Shown piece after piece: positions 45,977 to 56,519 of a stretch of 64,000 nucleotides of DNA (position 1 is the first letter of the stretch; every line of letters starts with the position of its first letter). The stretch is taken from assembly GCA_030077755.1 (NCBI GenBank), contig JAQJZZ010000012.1, positions 124,001 through 188,000 of the forward strand, read 5' to 3'. Both the position numbers and the translations under genes were made by a program. This DNA is from Filosporella fistucella (taxonomy: Eukaryota; Ascomycota; Leotiomycetes; Helotiales). Below the pieces are notes generated by a model that saw nothing but the letters and a program-made list of their open reading frames with translations, ran no database searches and was not told the DNA's origin.

Positions 45977-48831
45977 ATGGTCTGTTCCTCCATCCGTAGT
46001 TGATGATGTCGAACTCAGGTTTCGTTAACAACCACCATCTCGAACTGAATGTTGTTTCTAAATGAGTCGTTGGACGTTGGACGATGTTCCATGGCTCTCT
46101 TGTTGAAAACTCGATCAGATGAAAACATCGAAGACAATAATCTGGGATCAAATTTCTGCTTCCAGTTAGCTGAGGGCAGTGATGGAAGTGACAGACGCTG
46201 GTCGGTTGCGGTCGAGTGTCCAGGAGACAAACCATTGTCCCACGAGGAAAATACAGTTCACACTTCATTGATATTGGAGCAGCGACTCTGCATCTAGCAG
46301 CTAAACTGGTTCTTCCCAAATTTCTGAATGATACTTGGCATCTCGAGTAATGTCATGTTTCGCCGATGTGAACAGGAGTTTATGGGACTTGACGGGTGGT
46401 GAGTTAAGCAGGAAGCCGGCGTGAATGAAGTCGCAAAAGTTCAAGATTGGAATCGATCAGAGGAGAAGAAACCTTTTGCTGGGGATTGCGTAGCTTTGTA
46501 GTCTAGCAACGAAGATAGTGCGATAGTGGCTTGCGTCGATATGTCCGCTTCGGTCGCCGAAAATGAACTAAGCATAGTCCGCATTGACAAAAAAAGCTCC
46601 TATCAATCGACTCTGACTTGGATAAATTTGGAATTCAAGATAATTCACCATCTGAGATTTGTAACATATGAAGGAAGCATACAGGAATTGCAGCTCCAAA
46701 CACATATCACGTGGCGCTTCTTGTCTATCGATGCAGAAAAAAAGCGGTGCAACTTTACGAGTATACGTAACCAAAGTAGCTTAAAACTCAATATCAGAGC
46801 TTGTCAAAGCGATGCAGTAGGCTCATGTCATGTAGACTCCGGATCTTCAGCCCTATCCGAAGGTTTGGCCAAATTCACCCGCATCAAGCCACAAGATAAC
46901 ACTTCATGTTTCCCAGAGATAGGTTCCTGCAACTAATTATTGATGCACGTAATCAGTAGCAGAAGCCTATTCCGCAGTCTAACAACCGTTTTTGGTGCAT
47001 GAAGCAGAGTGGCTTGGATTTCCCTTCTTATTGCGGCAAGAGGGAGTATGACTGGAGTCGTCAAAACCTGCACCTGCAACTCGGTAAGGTTTGTCTTGGA
47101 CAACGAATGATTAAACAAGGTTCTCTATCTAGGTTTCAATCAAGACTAGAGAGCCATCTTTTACATCTAGTAATTCATTCGGGTGTATAAATGTTACGTA
47201 GCTTCCTTGCACAAGAAGCTGTTACATGACAATCATAGTGGCAATATTTTGGCAATCCAGACTACTCCCGCATTCTTTTCTCTACCAACCGAAGACTTTA
47301 TAAATGATTGGATTGTCATTTTACTGGGGTGTAATAGGCGATATCTCTGAAAACAAACTTCTGATCTGGATAGGAATACGCCAAGACGTAGAGAAAGTGG
47401 AGTATATTCACTTCAAAAGCTATCCCAATTTCCTGAAAATATTTGATTCTTCTTCCTTCCCCCTTGCTTCAATGCTCTCTAAGCCCGCAGAAATCCTACC
47501 AGTTAAACGTATCACGCTCTTTGCCAAATGCGCGAAGCTTGCAGACGAGTGAGAACTTCCCCCTGGCCCGCCAACCAAGTCACCCCATTTACGCTTCCAA
47601 TACCCTCAAGGTTTGTTACATGACACCAAGAAATTAGAGAAAAATTTATTAGCCTATAAATCGTCTAGAGTTCTATATCCCGAGCGTCGAAAGCCACCTT
47701 TTGAAAAGTCAGCCAGTCGCACCCTCGTCAGCATAACGGAACACTTGCCGGGTACTTGCGATTTTCGCGCTCTTATTGCATGGCAAAGATCAAGAAATGA
47801 TTTTAATGTTGCAGTTGTATATTTGGCTCCACGTAGAGAGCCTCTGCACCGCCTTTGCTTATCATTTTTTGTTCACATCTGTATACTCACTGCCAAGCTA
47901 GGATAGTCAAAACGCAAATCTGAACTGCAATTATGGAGTTTGAGAAAAGAAAGCCTTGTTTGATCTCTGTACAATTCAGGAGCGTTCAGAGGAAATCTCT
48001 GAATCTCCTTTGTACTCGTAGATAAGACTATGTTGTTGAAATACTCAGCAAAATATTCCAAACTTGATGCACAACCGCTCTATCTGTGTCAACGGAATGC
48101 CTCACGAGTTCTTCACATCACCAATTTCATCTCCTTATCAAATGCGCTATTTATTAGTACATAAAATCAAATAAGCATTGCAATTTCCAATCGGGGACCC
48201 AAGTTGTCAAAATAGTTAGCCATTTGGCCCGATAGGCAAATTCATCGTCTATATGAAGTAAGTACAATTCCTTTCAACTAACAAGGAAAAAAACTGACCA
48301 GATCGTCAGTTCAAACTCCCCCCTCCTCCCACCGCTCGCCAGAAAAACCCCGAGGGGTTTCTTGACCCACACCGGTGGGTAAAGTTTTGCATGCTACTTC
48401 TTTTCTTGTGAGCTTTTTCTCTTGACAGCATTTCTCAAAATATCATCTCAGTTGTAACTTCACGTTCCACTTGATACCTATATCAACGAGACTCTGTTTC
48501 TTTTAATTTTTGTATAAAGTATGTGAACATATTATATTATCTAGAATCAAGCTCTCTGAAATAATTTATACCCCACGAGTACTCCTTCTCCTTCCCCTTA
48601 TCTCTGCCTGTCTCGGCTACTTATCTTTTAGCGGTGGCGATGAAAACAGTTGTCGAAACCCCACAAACCCCTCACAACAACATCATTCATCAATCATCAC
48701 ACCAATATCATCAATGCATCAGAGATTATATCAGCCCAATACATTACTACTAATTGCTATAACTTGTATGCGCAAGGAACAGCGACAAGCTGTTGAACGA
48801 GTGTGATTGACCAATGTACAGATAAAAACCC
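45977..48831. other. Gene-poor intergenic between converging genes, 2.9 kb
   Basis: Lies between the 3' ends of the rhodopsin-fold gene and the uge3-like epimerase. A 136-codon plus frame (46526-46936) has no family resemblance. Bases 48,300-48,500 look like a promoter (C-rich then C/T-rich with an 8-bp CACCGGTG palindrome near 48,375) although no ATG-started gene follows on the plus strand. Confidence 0.45.
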
Positions 48832-50148
48832 TCAGCCGACCGGGACCGAACCTCCTTTTCTGGACTCCAAAAAATTGCAAACATCTCTACAACATGTCTC
48901 CAAAGACTTCTCCGTTTTCCATTCCAACTCTAACTCGGCTCTTCGAGGCATCGCAACGCAGATACCAACGTCTCCCTCGCGTCGCTCGACCGTTCGGACC
49001 GGAATCTTGGATGATGATGCAGTTTCTATCGCACCAACTACGTCGTAAACAGATTGACCTGTACCACTTCCCAGATTATACGTTCTGAATCCCTTTGGTA
49101 CACGACCATCCGATGCAGCAGCCAGTGCTGCAATGTGTCCTCGAGCCAGATCCGTCACGTGTATGAAGTCTCTCACTGCAGTGCCATCATGAGTGGGGTA
49201 ATCCGTGCCGAATACATCAAGGACGGGCGAGATACCAGTGAGGACTCGTAAGACGACTGGCATCAAATTCGTTGGTACGCCGCGAGGATCTTCACCGAGG
49301 AGTCCAGACTCGTCGCAACCCACAGGATTGAAGTACCGCAGAGCGACAATCGTCCACTCTGGGTCTGCGGCGGCGAGATCGGAAAGAATTGCCTCGCACA
49401 TCCATTTTGTCCGACCGTATGGATTTGTGAGACCAGTGCAACCTCCATGAACAGTCTTCATCGTATTGTCGTGATCAAGGAACGTCTCTGTTTGGTGGGT
49501 GCAATACTCCTCTCGGAGCGGTACACCAGAGTTGGCAATCGCACCGTATACAGTGGCTGAAGAAGAGAAGATGAATTTCTTTATGTTGAAGTCGTTCAAG
49601 ATGGAGCAGAATTCGATCAACCCTGCAACATTATTTGCATAGTATTTCAGCGGTTTCTGAATGCTTTCCGAGACAGACTTGTATGCTCCGAAGTGGATGA
49701 CACCCTTGATGGTTGAAGACATAGTGCCTTCATCGTTGCCACTTGAGTGGAGGCTTGGTGCTTCCACATATTGAATGAGGATATTTCTTACTGCTACCTC
49801 ATCACGGTAATCTGCTTCGCAGAATCGCATCAAAGGTGCTGAGTCGCATCTTGATTCATAGTATTCTTTCGCAAGTGTAGCGATTCGATCATAAACGCTT
49901 CGAAAAGAGTTGCTGAGATTGTCGATGATTATGATATTATGACCGGCTTTCAAAAGCTCGAGGCAGGTATGACTCCCAATATATCCCAGACCCCCAACAA
50001 CCAGAATGAAATCGTTGTTTGGACGCCAAAGATCGAATGTACTTTCGAAGAGAGTTGATCTTTCAGTTGCAGGGGTGTCAATCTCAGATATTGAGCTCGA
50101 ATGTGAATGTCTAGGGCTTGAGGCCCCTGAGCTGGAGTTATTGTCCAT
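48832..50148 (-). CDS. uge3: UDP-glucose/UDP-GlcNAc 4-epimerase, Uge3-like (GAG cluster)
   Basis: Intronless 438-aa protein from ATG 50148; the frame continues 8 codons upstream without ATG. A Ser-rich 45-residue N-terminal extension precedes the NAD-binding GGLGYIGSH (52-60). The short-chain dehydrogenase triad is visible: SSSATVYG (Ser 196-198), Y244 and K248 in NPYGRTK. RYFNPVGCDESGLLGEDPRG and AVRDFIHVTDLARGH follow, as in GalE. In REGDVGICVA the gatekeeper position (human GALE Cys307, E. coli Tyr299) is Cys397. By analogy with the human enzyme this should admit N-acetyl sugars, making both UDP-Gal and UDP-GalNAc, the two precursors of galactosaminogalactan. No mutarotase domain as in yeast Gal10. 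It is divergent from the sph3-like gene (282 nt), consistent with co-regulation. The symbol is assigned by context plus homology. Confidence 0.85.
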   Translation of the reverse strand: MDNNSSSGASSPRHSHSSSISEIDTPATERSTLFESTFDLWRPNNDFILVVGGLGYIGSHTCLELLKAGHNIIIIDNLSNSFRSVYDRIATLAKEYYESRCDSAPLMRFCEADYRDEVAVRNILIQYVEAPSLHSSGNDEGTMSSTIKGVIHFGAYKSVSESIQKPLKYYANNVAGLIEFCSILNDFNIKKFIFSSSATVYGAIANSGVPLREEYCTHQTETFLDHDNTMKTVHGGCTGLTNPYGRTKWMCEAILSDLAAADPEWTIVALRYFNPVGCDESGLLGEDPRGVPTNLMPVVLRVLTGISPVLDVFGTDYPTHDGTAVRDFIHVTDLARGHIAALAAASDGRVPKGFRTYNLGSGTGQSVYDVVGAIETASSSKIPVRTVERREGDVGICVAMPRRAELELEWKTEKSLETCCRDVCNFLESRKGGSVPVG

Positions 50149-50430
50149 CTGTTGATGCTTCGCAGTTCTCAAAGAGCAGTGTGATGGGCGATCAGATTTT
50201 ACTTTCTATAACTATCTTGTTAGTTCAGGTACGAGGAGCCAAGTGATTACATACCTGTGATTAGGTGACATGTGGATGATCTCATAGGTTCATGCAAGGC
50301 ACTTTCGTTCATATAATTAGATCGAGATTCGTCTTTTCTCTTTTCAATGTTATCAATTCCACATTGTGCAATAATTTGTCTTCCAACACCTCGGAATCTT
50401 CCAGCTTTGCACCCCAGATCGGTTTCGTCT
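50149..50430. promoter_or_regulatory. Bidirectional promoter uge3-like / sph3-like
   Basis: 282 nt between divergent starts of two genes of the same pathway, so a shared control region is likely. If the sph3-like protein starts at the upstream in-frame ATG 50347 the gap is 198 nt. Confidence 0.55.
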
Positions 50431-51752
50431 ATGGCCTTGGCATCTAATTTGCATAAAGGCTCAGCCGCTTCGTCCTCTTCTGGTTCCTCACCACACACAG
50501 AATCATCATATCGTCACATGAGATCTCGACAATCGAGGGGTTATTGCAGGACCAAAATTCTCGGTATTCCGCGCTTTCTGCTCTGGGGATTACTCACGGT
50601 CGCCGTAATTGTCATAGTGGTACCACTAGCAGTCATGTTCGGAAAGAAGAAATCCACCCCTCCAGAGTCAACAGTTTTGGTTCCACTATACGTGTATCCC
50701 CATCCTGGGGCTTGGGATCCCTTGTTCTCTGCGTCAGTTTTTTCAATAGTTTCATGCTTCTATTTAGGACATTTCAGCTAACCTTTACAGAATCTCCCGT
50801 CATCCAGAAGTCAACTTTACTATCGTCGTCAACCCAGCAAGTGGTCCTGGGGTCGGCTCAGGACCGGACGGAAATTATACGAGGGAAATTCCAAGACTCA
50901 ACTCATACGCTAATGTGCGTACGGTTGGATACGTTTCGACTAGTTGGACCAACAGAGAACTTTCTCTAGCTCTACAGGATATCACGACATATTCCGACTG
51001 GGCAGAAAACACTACCACGAAAGGTCTAGGGATGCATGGAATCTTTCTGGATGAGACACCAGCTCAATACAATCCTGCCAGCGCACAGTTCTTGGACACA
51101 ATTGCAAAAGCCATCCGATCCGAGACAGGATTCGGTCTGAATCCACTGGTAAGTAGCCAAGCTGAAGCACCGATTGAATTTTCTCCGCTTGGATCCCATT
51201 TAGGCAATATCAAGTGTTGTTGTCGTCAGGTTGTGTTCGGTCGTAGCCGAGTTGATAATCATAAAGCGGCGTTGGGAAGTGAGTTGTTCAAGCGGCACTC
51301 CTCGCTTATACGTGGACAGTTGTACGGGGGTGGTATGTTCGAGCTGGCCGAGACGGCTTGCGACCCCTCACTTCCTATTATTTTCAGGTACTCCTACTTC
51401 CACTAAGACTTACCTCGATCAGATAATCCACAATCCAGGCACGATCCCTGACGAGCGGTACATGGGGTCCTGCAATGTTAGTGTTGTGTTCGAAGGCACA
51501 TATTCAACCTATCAGATCTACGGTTTCCAGAAAACCATCTCTGCTTTCCAGCATGAGTCCAAGGTTGGTCGTGGCACTATAGCTTGCATCGTTCATGATT
51601 TTCCCGGGGGTCTGAGTGAGGCCGATGGGAAAAGGTTTGTGGGGGATCTGAGGAAGAGTGCGGGGAGTGTGTTTGTAACTGGCTTGGCGGTGGATTATTA
51701 TGCTTCTTTCTGGGATGGTTGGGAAGGGTTTGTTGGCTGGGTGGATGGGTAG
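50431..51752 (+). CDS. sph3: Spherulin-4 family glycoside hydrolase GH135, Sph3-like (GAG cluster)
   Basis: Three exons: 50431-50732, 50791-51148, 51423-51752; introns of 58 nt and 274 nt; 329 aa. N-terminal cytosolic tail, then one transmembrane helix (FLLWGLLTVAVIVIVVPLAVMFG), so a type II membrane-anchored enzyme like A. fumigatus Sph3. The catalytic domain begins VLVPLYVYPHPGAWDPLF and continues FTIVVNPASGPGVGSGPDGNY, VRTVGYVSTSW, GIFLDETPAQYN (acidic catalytic-site region), then IIHNPGTIPDERYMGSCNVSVVFEGTY and a closing YYASFWDGWEGFV. The long second intron was chosen because joining CCACTG to ATAATCC rebuilds the contiguous NPLIIHNPGT of the family. Sph3 cleaves GAG endo-type and is needed for GAG production in Aspergillus. 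An in-frame ATG at 50347 would add 28 residues. Confidence 0.85.
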
Positions 51753-52611
51753 GTTACATTTTGTTACTGTGACTGCATCGAGGGAAGGTATCTTGGAACA
51801 GGATTTGCTAAAGTGCATGGAGGAAATGCCGGTTGGGACCAGATTGTTGGAGTGCATGCATATTATCGAGTAAGGCTGAGGAAAGAGAGAGGGGAAGAGG
51901 AAGCCTGCATCCGGTCAATATCACATTACGAATCTCATTAACATATTATTTTCAACCTTCCTATTTCTATCTTTGTTTCCATTTCTAATTCTATCCTTCA
52001 AAGCAAAAGAAACTCTATGCACACGCTAACCAGCCCGCACAAACTCTCTGCACGGTAATGCAAATACGATCTCAGCTTTAGAGCTTTTCCTAGCTTCCGC
52101 TCAGATGATGTCGATGTCGTGATAATCATGTAGATGCACGTTAGCAGATATCCATCCATCCAATCAACCTCTTTGATAAACATCTCCTGTTACAACTCTA
52201 ACACGTGGATCTCAAATGCTTCCCTCGCTCAGTTTCCCCGACCATGGGTTCCTTGTCTAGATGAAGAGCCCAAGAACGAAGGATATCGAATAGAGTCCCT
52301 CTTGCGCGATACGCTAGAGATGTATATTTTTAGAGGGGCGGACTAGGGAACGGGAGAGCCGCATGTTTTATTTTCGAGGGCTTGTTAGCTTGGGTGTGTT
52401 TGAAGGTTTTGGGGGAGAAATGGTGGCGAGTGAATGTTTCTCGAGTCAGATGGTTTTGAGTTTGTTTGCTAGATTGATCGGTTCTGTCCATGGTGGCGAT
52501 CTAGTTTCTTTCCTATTTTTCTTAGGCTGGATATATGATGAGTAGGTAGGTAGTGTAGTTTTAATTTTTAAATGCACCGTCAGATCTTGCAGATAGAAGC
52601 ATGTAAGTAAA

Positions 52612-52625
52612 TATGTATGTATGTA
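52612..52625. repeat. Microsatellite (TATG)n
   Basis: About three and a half copies of TATG. Confidence 0.6.
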
Positions 52626-53839
52626 GGAATATACATATACCACCGTAAAACGACCGATTGGCTCCCTTACGAGTCCCTACCTCCTTCTCTTCAAACCCCA
52701 AACCCCAAACCCAACAGACAAAGATACCTGGTTCAAACACAATCTAGTATTTCTTACAAACCACTTTCTTCCGTACCCTCGCTAACCCAACCTTAACTTC
52801 TTGGCTGCATCAGAAGCGGAGACGTTGACACTAGAACGATGCTAGACAGGGGGTGGAACCTATAGGAATAATGTTTGAGAGGGAGATGATGATGCTTATG
52901 CTTTGATGAATTTGCTTTGATGGCTTAGGAGGAGACAGGTTGGGATTAGACGGGATGTTGGAGGAAGCTTAGAGAGAGAGCCTTTCTCGTGTATGTGGCC
53001 AAGGTATAAGGGTCTTGGATGGTGATGATGATGATCTGAAGAGCGGTCGGGAATAGAACATGGGGATTAAGTTTTGGGCTTCATTTTCGCTGTTTTTTTG
53101 TTTTTCGTTGTTGAGGGGAAGGAGGGGTAAGAATTGAAAGTTGCGATAGGATAGGATAGAAAGAGAGGGAGCTGAGTGCGTTGGCTGGTTAGTTACTTCA
53201 AATGGCTAAATAGAAGAACATTTCAATAAAGTAAGCTAAGCAAGTCTTCGGATTGTAACGTTTGCAAGCAATGCAAAGGCTTTTTCTTCCTCACGATGAG
53301 CTTGGATATTCCTTCTCTCTTGGAAGAGCTTAGACTTGGTTTAACTAATGGTCTTGGATTCTTGGTATACGGGTCGGCTGCTCGGGGATAATGGCCTTGG
53401 ATATTGTTCCCGATTCTTGGGTTCAAAATTTTATTTCTTGCGTGCATGTTTGGGCTTTATGTTATTTTTGGATGAGGATCAAGGATCAAGGTTTTGGAGA
53501 GAGAGAAAGTAAGAGGAGAATTGAGTTGTAATGAGGTGAGAGGTTTAAACAGCTGAGTCCTATTTCGGGAGAAGGGAAATGTCACATGATGCTCAGCTGA
53601 TGATGGTACGTACCTGAGACATAGATACTTCTCTTATCCTCAAAATGACATGCCATCATCCCATTTTTTGGTGAGACATCTAGGTACCTATTCTTTACCA
53701 ACATGTCTCACTGCCACAACCACCCTCTCCCATGAGCTAAATCCAAGACATACATCAGCCTTCGTTTCGTTTCGTTGTTTCCGCCTTTTTGTCCGAGAGC
53801 CTAAAACAAAACTTGCACAATATGTCTCTAATCCTCTCT

Positions 53840-53962
53840 CTATAACCCACCACACCTCCATAAACGCCACTCTTCATTCCCCTGACACCCCTGAAAAGGT
53901 GGCTGCCATGCAAAGGCGATGGCGTCGTTTGTTCCCGCTCCGCTGGTGTGCGAGTGAGACAT
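53840..53962 (-). CDS. Possible small ORF (40 codons) behind a promoter-like leader
   Basis: ATG at 53962 sits in good context after a roughly 130-nt leader that is C/T- then A/C-rich on the minus strand, typical of fungal 5' leaders. It encodes MSHSHTSGAGTND followed by IAFAWQPPFQG and a Cys/Trp-containing end, then a stop. It could be a short peptide, a first exon (a GTGGGT donor-like site lies at its end, but I found no convincing downstream exon), or part of a non-coding RNA. Weak evidence; given because it lies in an otherwise empty part of the GAG cluster. Confidence 0.2.
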   Translation of the reverse strand: MSHSHTSGAGTNDAIAFAWQPPFQGCQGNEEWRLWRCGGL

Positions 53963-54476
53963 TTTCGACGGGATGATGAGGCGGAGAATTTTTTGTGGTT
54001 GTGGATTTTTGTGGGTTATCAGATGAGCTTTTTGCGGGATGGAGAGAGACGGGAGAAGGAGTGGCTGGGAGGTTTGAATGGAGGGAGGGGTGAACACGTG
54101 TGAGACTGTTTCGTTTTTAGGGCGTGATATCGTGATGGGATTTCTACTCGGGCGAGAGACGACGTACCTGTTCGGTACCGATTCAATATCGATTTTTTGA
54201 GGGTTCTGTTTGGCTTTGTCTTGGGTGTGTTATATCGAGCAAACCAAAGTAGTTAAAAAAGACGAGAGAATAAGCTTACTTACTTGGCGTCGGTAGTCCG
54301 GCAAGTTGTCTCTCTCTGTCTTTCTCTCGCGCACGCACGTACCCACCAAAAGTTCCAGATCTCAAGTAAACTCCACCTTTTCAAAAAGTACCTAGAACGT
54401 GCGAAAAAATGATAGGTACGGATCGTCCCGGATTTCCTCTCGTGATGATGTTACACCGAGTTCACAGGTTGCTATT

Positions 54477-54494
54477 ATATCTATATCTATATCT
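54477..54494. repeat. Microsatellite (TATATC)n
   Basis: Three copies of the hexamer TATATC. Confidence 0.6.
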
Positions 54495-55547
54495 CATTGA
54501 GATAATACTCGTACTGTGGTAAGAATTAAGCTGCATATACAGATACATATGTATACCTTAATGTAGCAAAGTAAAATAAGCAGGAGATACCTCCTCCCCT
54601 CCCATGTAAATCCTCGCTCGGTCCCGAATACGATCTCCCTCGCATCCTCCACCAACCCAACCCATAGAAATCCGGTTTTCGGATCCGGGGAACCTTGTGC
54701 TTGCGCCTTGGACAGATAATTACCTTGAATTGGATGATCTGGTACGGTACGGTGTGTATCGAGGTGTGGCTCACGCGTCTCTTCTCTTTCTGGGTGTGTT
54801 TGATGAGAGGGAGAAGAGGCGATTGGTGCGTATATGTTGTGAAAGGATTGGTTGTCTTGAATAAATATGGAGGTAGGGAATCGGATGAGTACCGAAGAGT
54901 TGCATGGAATTGAGCTATTGAATTGAATCGTGATTTTTTGGGTGGATCGCATCATTCTTTACACTTTTCCTCTTCCTTTTCCTCTTTCTTTCTCTCGGGT
55001 GAGAGACCGTAGACCGTAGATATGCTGGGGCTGAGACGCGGAATAGTATTGCTTGGAATTTGATATTTTGAGTTAGAGGATGGGGAGAGAGTGGGATGGT
55101 GGGATGGGTATCGAAAGATGCTTTTGCGATAGATGGAATGATAGGGTATCTATTTTTGATATTCGAGGTGGACGAAAGATAGGAAATGAAAAATGATAGT
55201 AGATCTCGATACGAGGAATTGGGTTTTGATGAAAAGCTTGTATGATTGATTGGTGAAGACTTGTTTAGAATTTTAGGGAGAAGAGGGGAGGCTAAGCTAG
55301 AATGTATCGATGATAGGTAGAGGGGTATTGATAAAGAAGAAAGTATATCCAATTACAATTAACTATAAACAAGATTTTCCTACTATACCGCCCAGTTGTA
55401 TACTAGAAACAGGTACTTGAACTCTAAAGATCTGTTACTATTTTTACATCCCATCTCATGATCTCATCCACCTTTTCCATCCCTCTCCCCAGCTCCTCAG
55501 CAAATCCCAAACCTCAAAGCAACCGCCCCTCCAAAAGATAGGTAACC

Positions 55548-56519
55548 CTATGAACAAAACTCCACCCAATCATTCAAATTCATCTTCTTCAACACCGTCG
55601 AGAACCCCTTCGCATCCCCATCGGCACAAATACTCGTACTAGTAACTTTAGGCGTCTCTTCCGGATACTCAATATGAAAAACCGGTTTATTCGCCTCCAA
55701 AAACGGTCTGAATTCCGCACACTCATTATACTGTACACACTGCTCGTTGACCTGCCACTGCATCATATCCAACGTCTGATTCACAATCGCCCCTGCGTTT
55801 TTGAGACCGATAGCTAGACCTCTGGAATGAGCTTCGCTGGCTAGGAAAGACATGTAGTCCACTGCATCAGCAGCTTTGAGATCGAATCCTGAATTGTTCG
55901 CGTAGCCGTCTACGTTATCTGGATCAACGCCATCACAGCCTTTGGAGACTGCCATATCGAGTCTCGCAGTCATGATCGAGCGAACATTGGACGAATTAGT
56001 GTTTAGCCAGTATTCTCCCGGCCATCCATCTAAAGCATTTGCGTAGTCATCTTTCTTGAATTTGGAGCTATCGGGGCGGAAATTCTCGTACGAGCCTGCG
56101 CTGAAATAACATATCACGCTTCTATTCTGCGCATGCAACGCGGAGATGGTAGAAGCGGGATTAGTAAAGAGATCGATATCGTAGACTGAGACGGAAGGAG
56201 AAGTGTCGTTCAGTGGGTATTCGAGCACGATTTGCCAGGTGAGACCGGCTTGGGGACGCCAGAATACGCCGCTTGTTGCGTTGGTGTTGTTGCTTGGAGG
56301 CGAGGGGACGGATGGGTGAGAGCCCGATGAGGAACCGGATGAGTCTTTTTTGAGACCGATGCCAAGACCTACGCCGAGAGCGATGCCGATTAGAAGGATG
56401 ATGGAAATGAGCAAGAGCCAGAAGCGTTTGGAGTGGACGGAGAACCAGGAGCGGGAGGGCATATTGTGTTCGGGGAGTTTGGAGGAGGTTTGGTGGCGGG
56501 AGAGGAAGGAGGGAGACAT
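55548..56519 (-). CDS. ega3: GH114 endo-alpha-1,4-galactosaminidase, Ega3-like (GAG cluster)
   Basis: Intronless 323-aa protein. A 33-residue cytosolic N-terminus, then a signal-anchor helix (FWLLLISIILLIGIALGVGLGIGL, about 33-56), a Ser/Pro linker and the GH114 TIM-barrel from about residue 86: LTWQIVLEYPL, SVYDIDLF, VICYFSAGSYENFRPDS, LDGWPGEYWLN, IMTARLDMAVSKGCDGVDPDNVDGY (194-206, the Asp-rich catalytic loop), GLAIGLKNAG and QWQVNEQC. GH114 enzymes cut alpha-1,4-linked galactosamine; Aspergillus Ega3 is likewise membrane-anchored and acts on deacetylated GAG. Gene order between sph3-like and agd3-like genes supports this assignment. Confidence 0.88.
   Translation of the reverse strand: MSPSFLSRHQTSSKLPEHNMPSRSWFSVHSKRFWLLLISIILLIGIALGVGLGIGLKKDSSGSSSGSHPSVPSPPSNNTNATSGVFWRPQAGLTWQIVLEYPLNDTSPSVSVYDIDLFTNPASTISALHAQNRSVICYFSAGSYENFRPDSSKFKKDDYANALDGWPGEYWLNTNSSNVRSIMTARLDMAVSKGCDGVDPDNVDGYANNSGFDLKAADAVDYMSFLASEAHSRGLAIGLKNAGAIVNQTLDMMQWQVNEQCVQYNECAEFRPFLEANKPVFHIEYPEETPKVTSTSICADGDAKGFSTVLKKMNLNDWVEFCS

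Larger units (their letters stand above)
51753..55547. other. 3.8 kb convergent intergenic inside the GAG cluster
   Basis: Lies between the 3' ends of sph3-like and ega3-like genes. It contains simple repeats, A/G-rich plus-strand tracts (C/T-rich on minus, promoter-like) near 53,480-53,560 and 54,000-54,110, and only short frames. A 153-codon minus frame (54494-54955) begins with ATG and ends hydrophobic but matches nothing I know. Confidence 0.45.

Noticed and set aside
46526..46936. 136-codon plus-strand frame in intergenic DNA
   Set aside because: No domain, signal peptide or splice partner; composition like its surroundings.
52685..52715. CCCCAAACCCCAAACCC run resembling ciliate-type telomere repeat
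   Set aside because: Fungal telomeres are TTAGGG-like; two to three copies inside a chromosome arm are a chance simple repeat.
54494..54955. 153-codon minus frame with a hydrophobic end
   Set aside because: Starts with ATG but the tail is built from a microsatellite-like tract; no family resemblance. Kept only as a note in the gap description.
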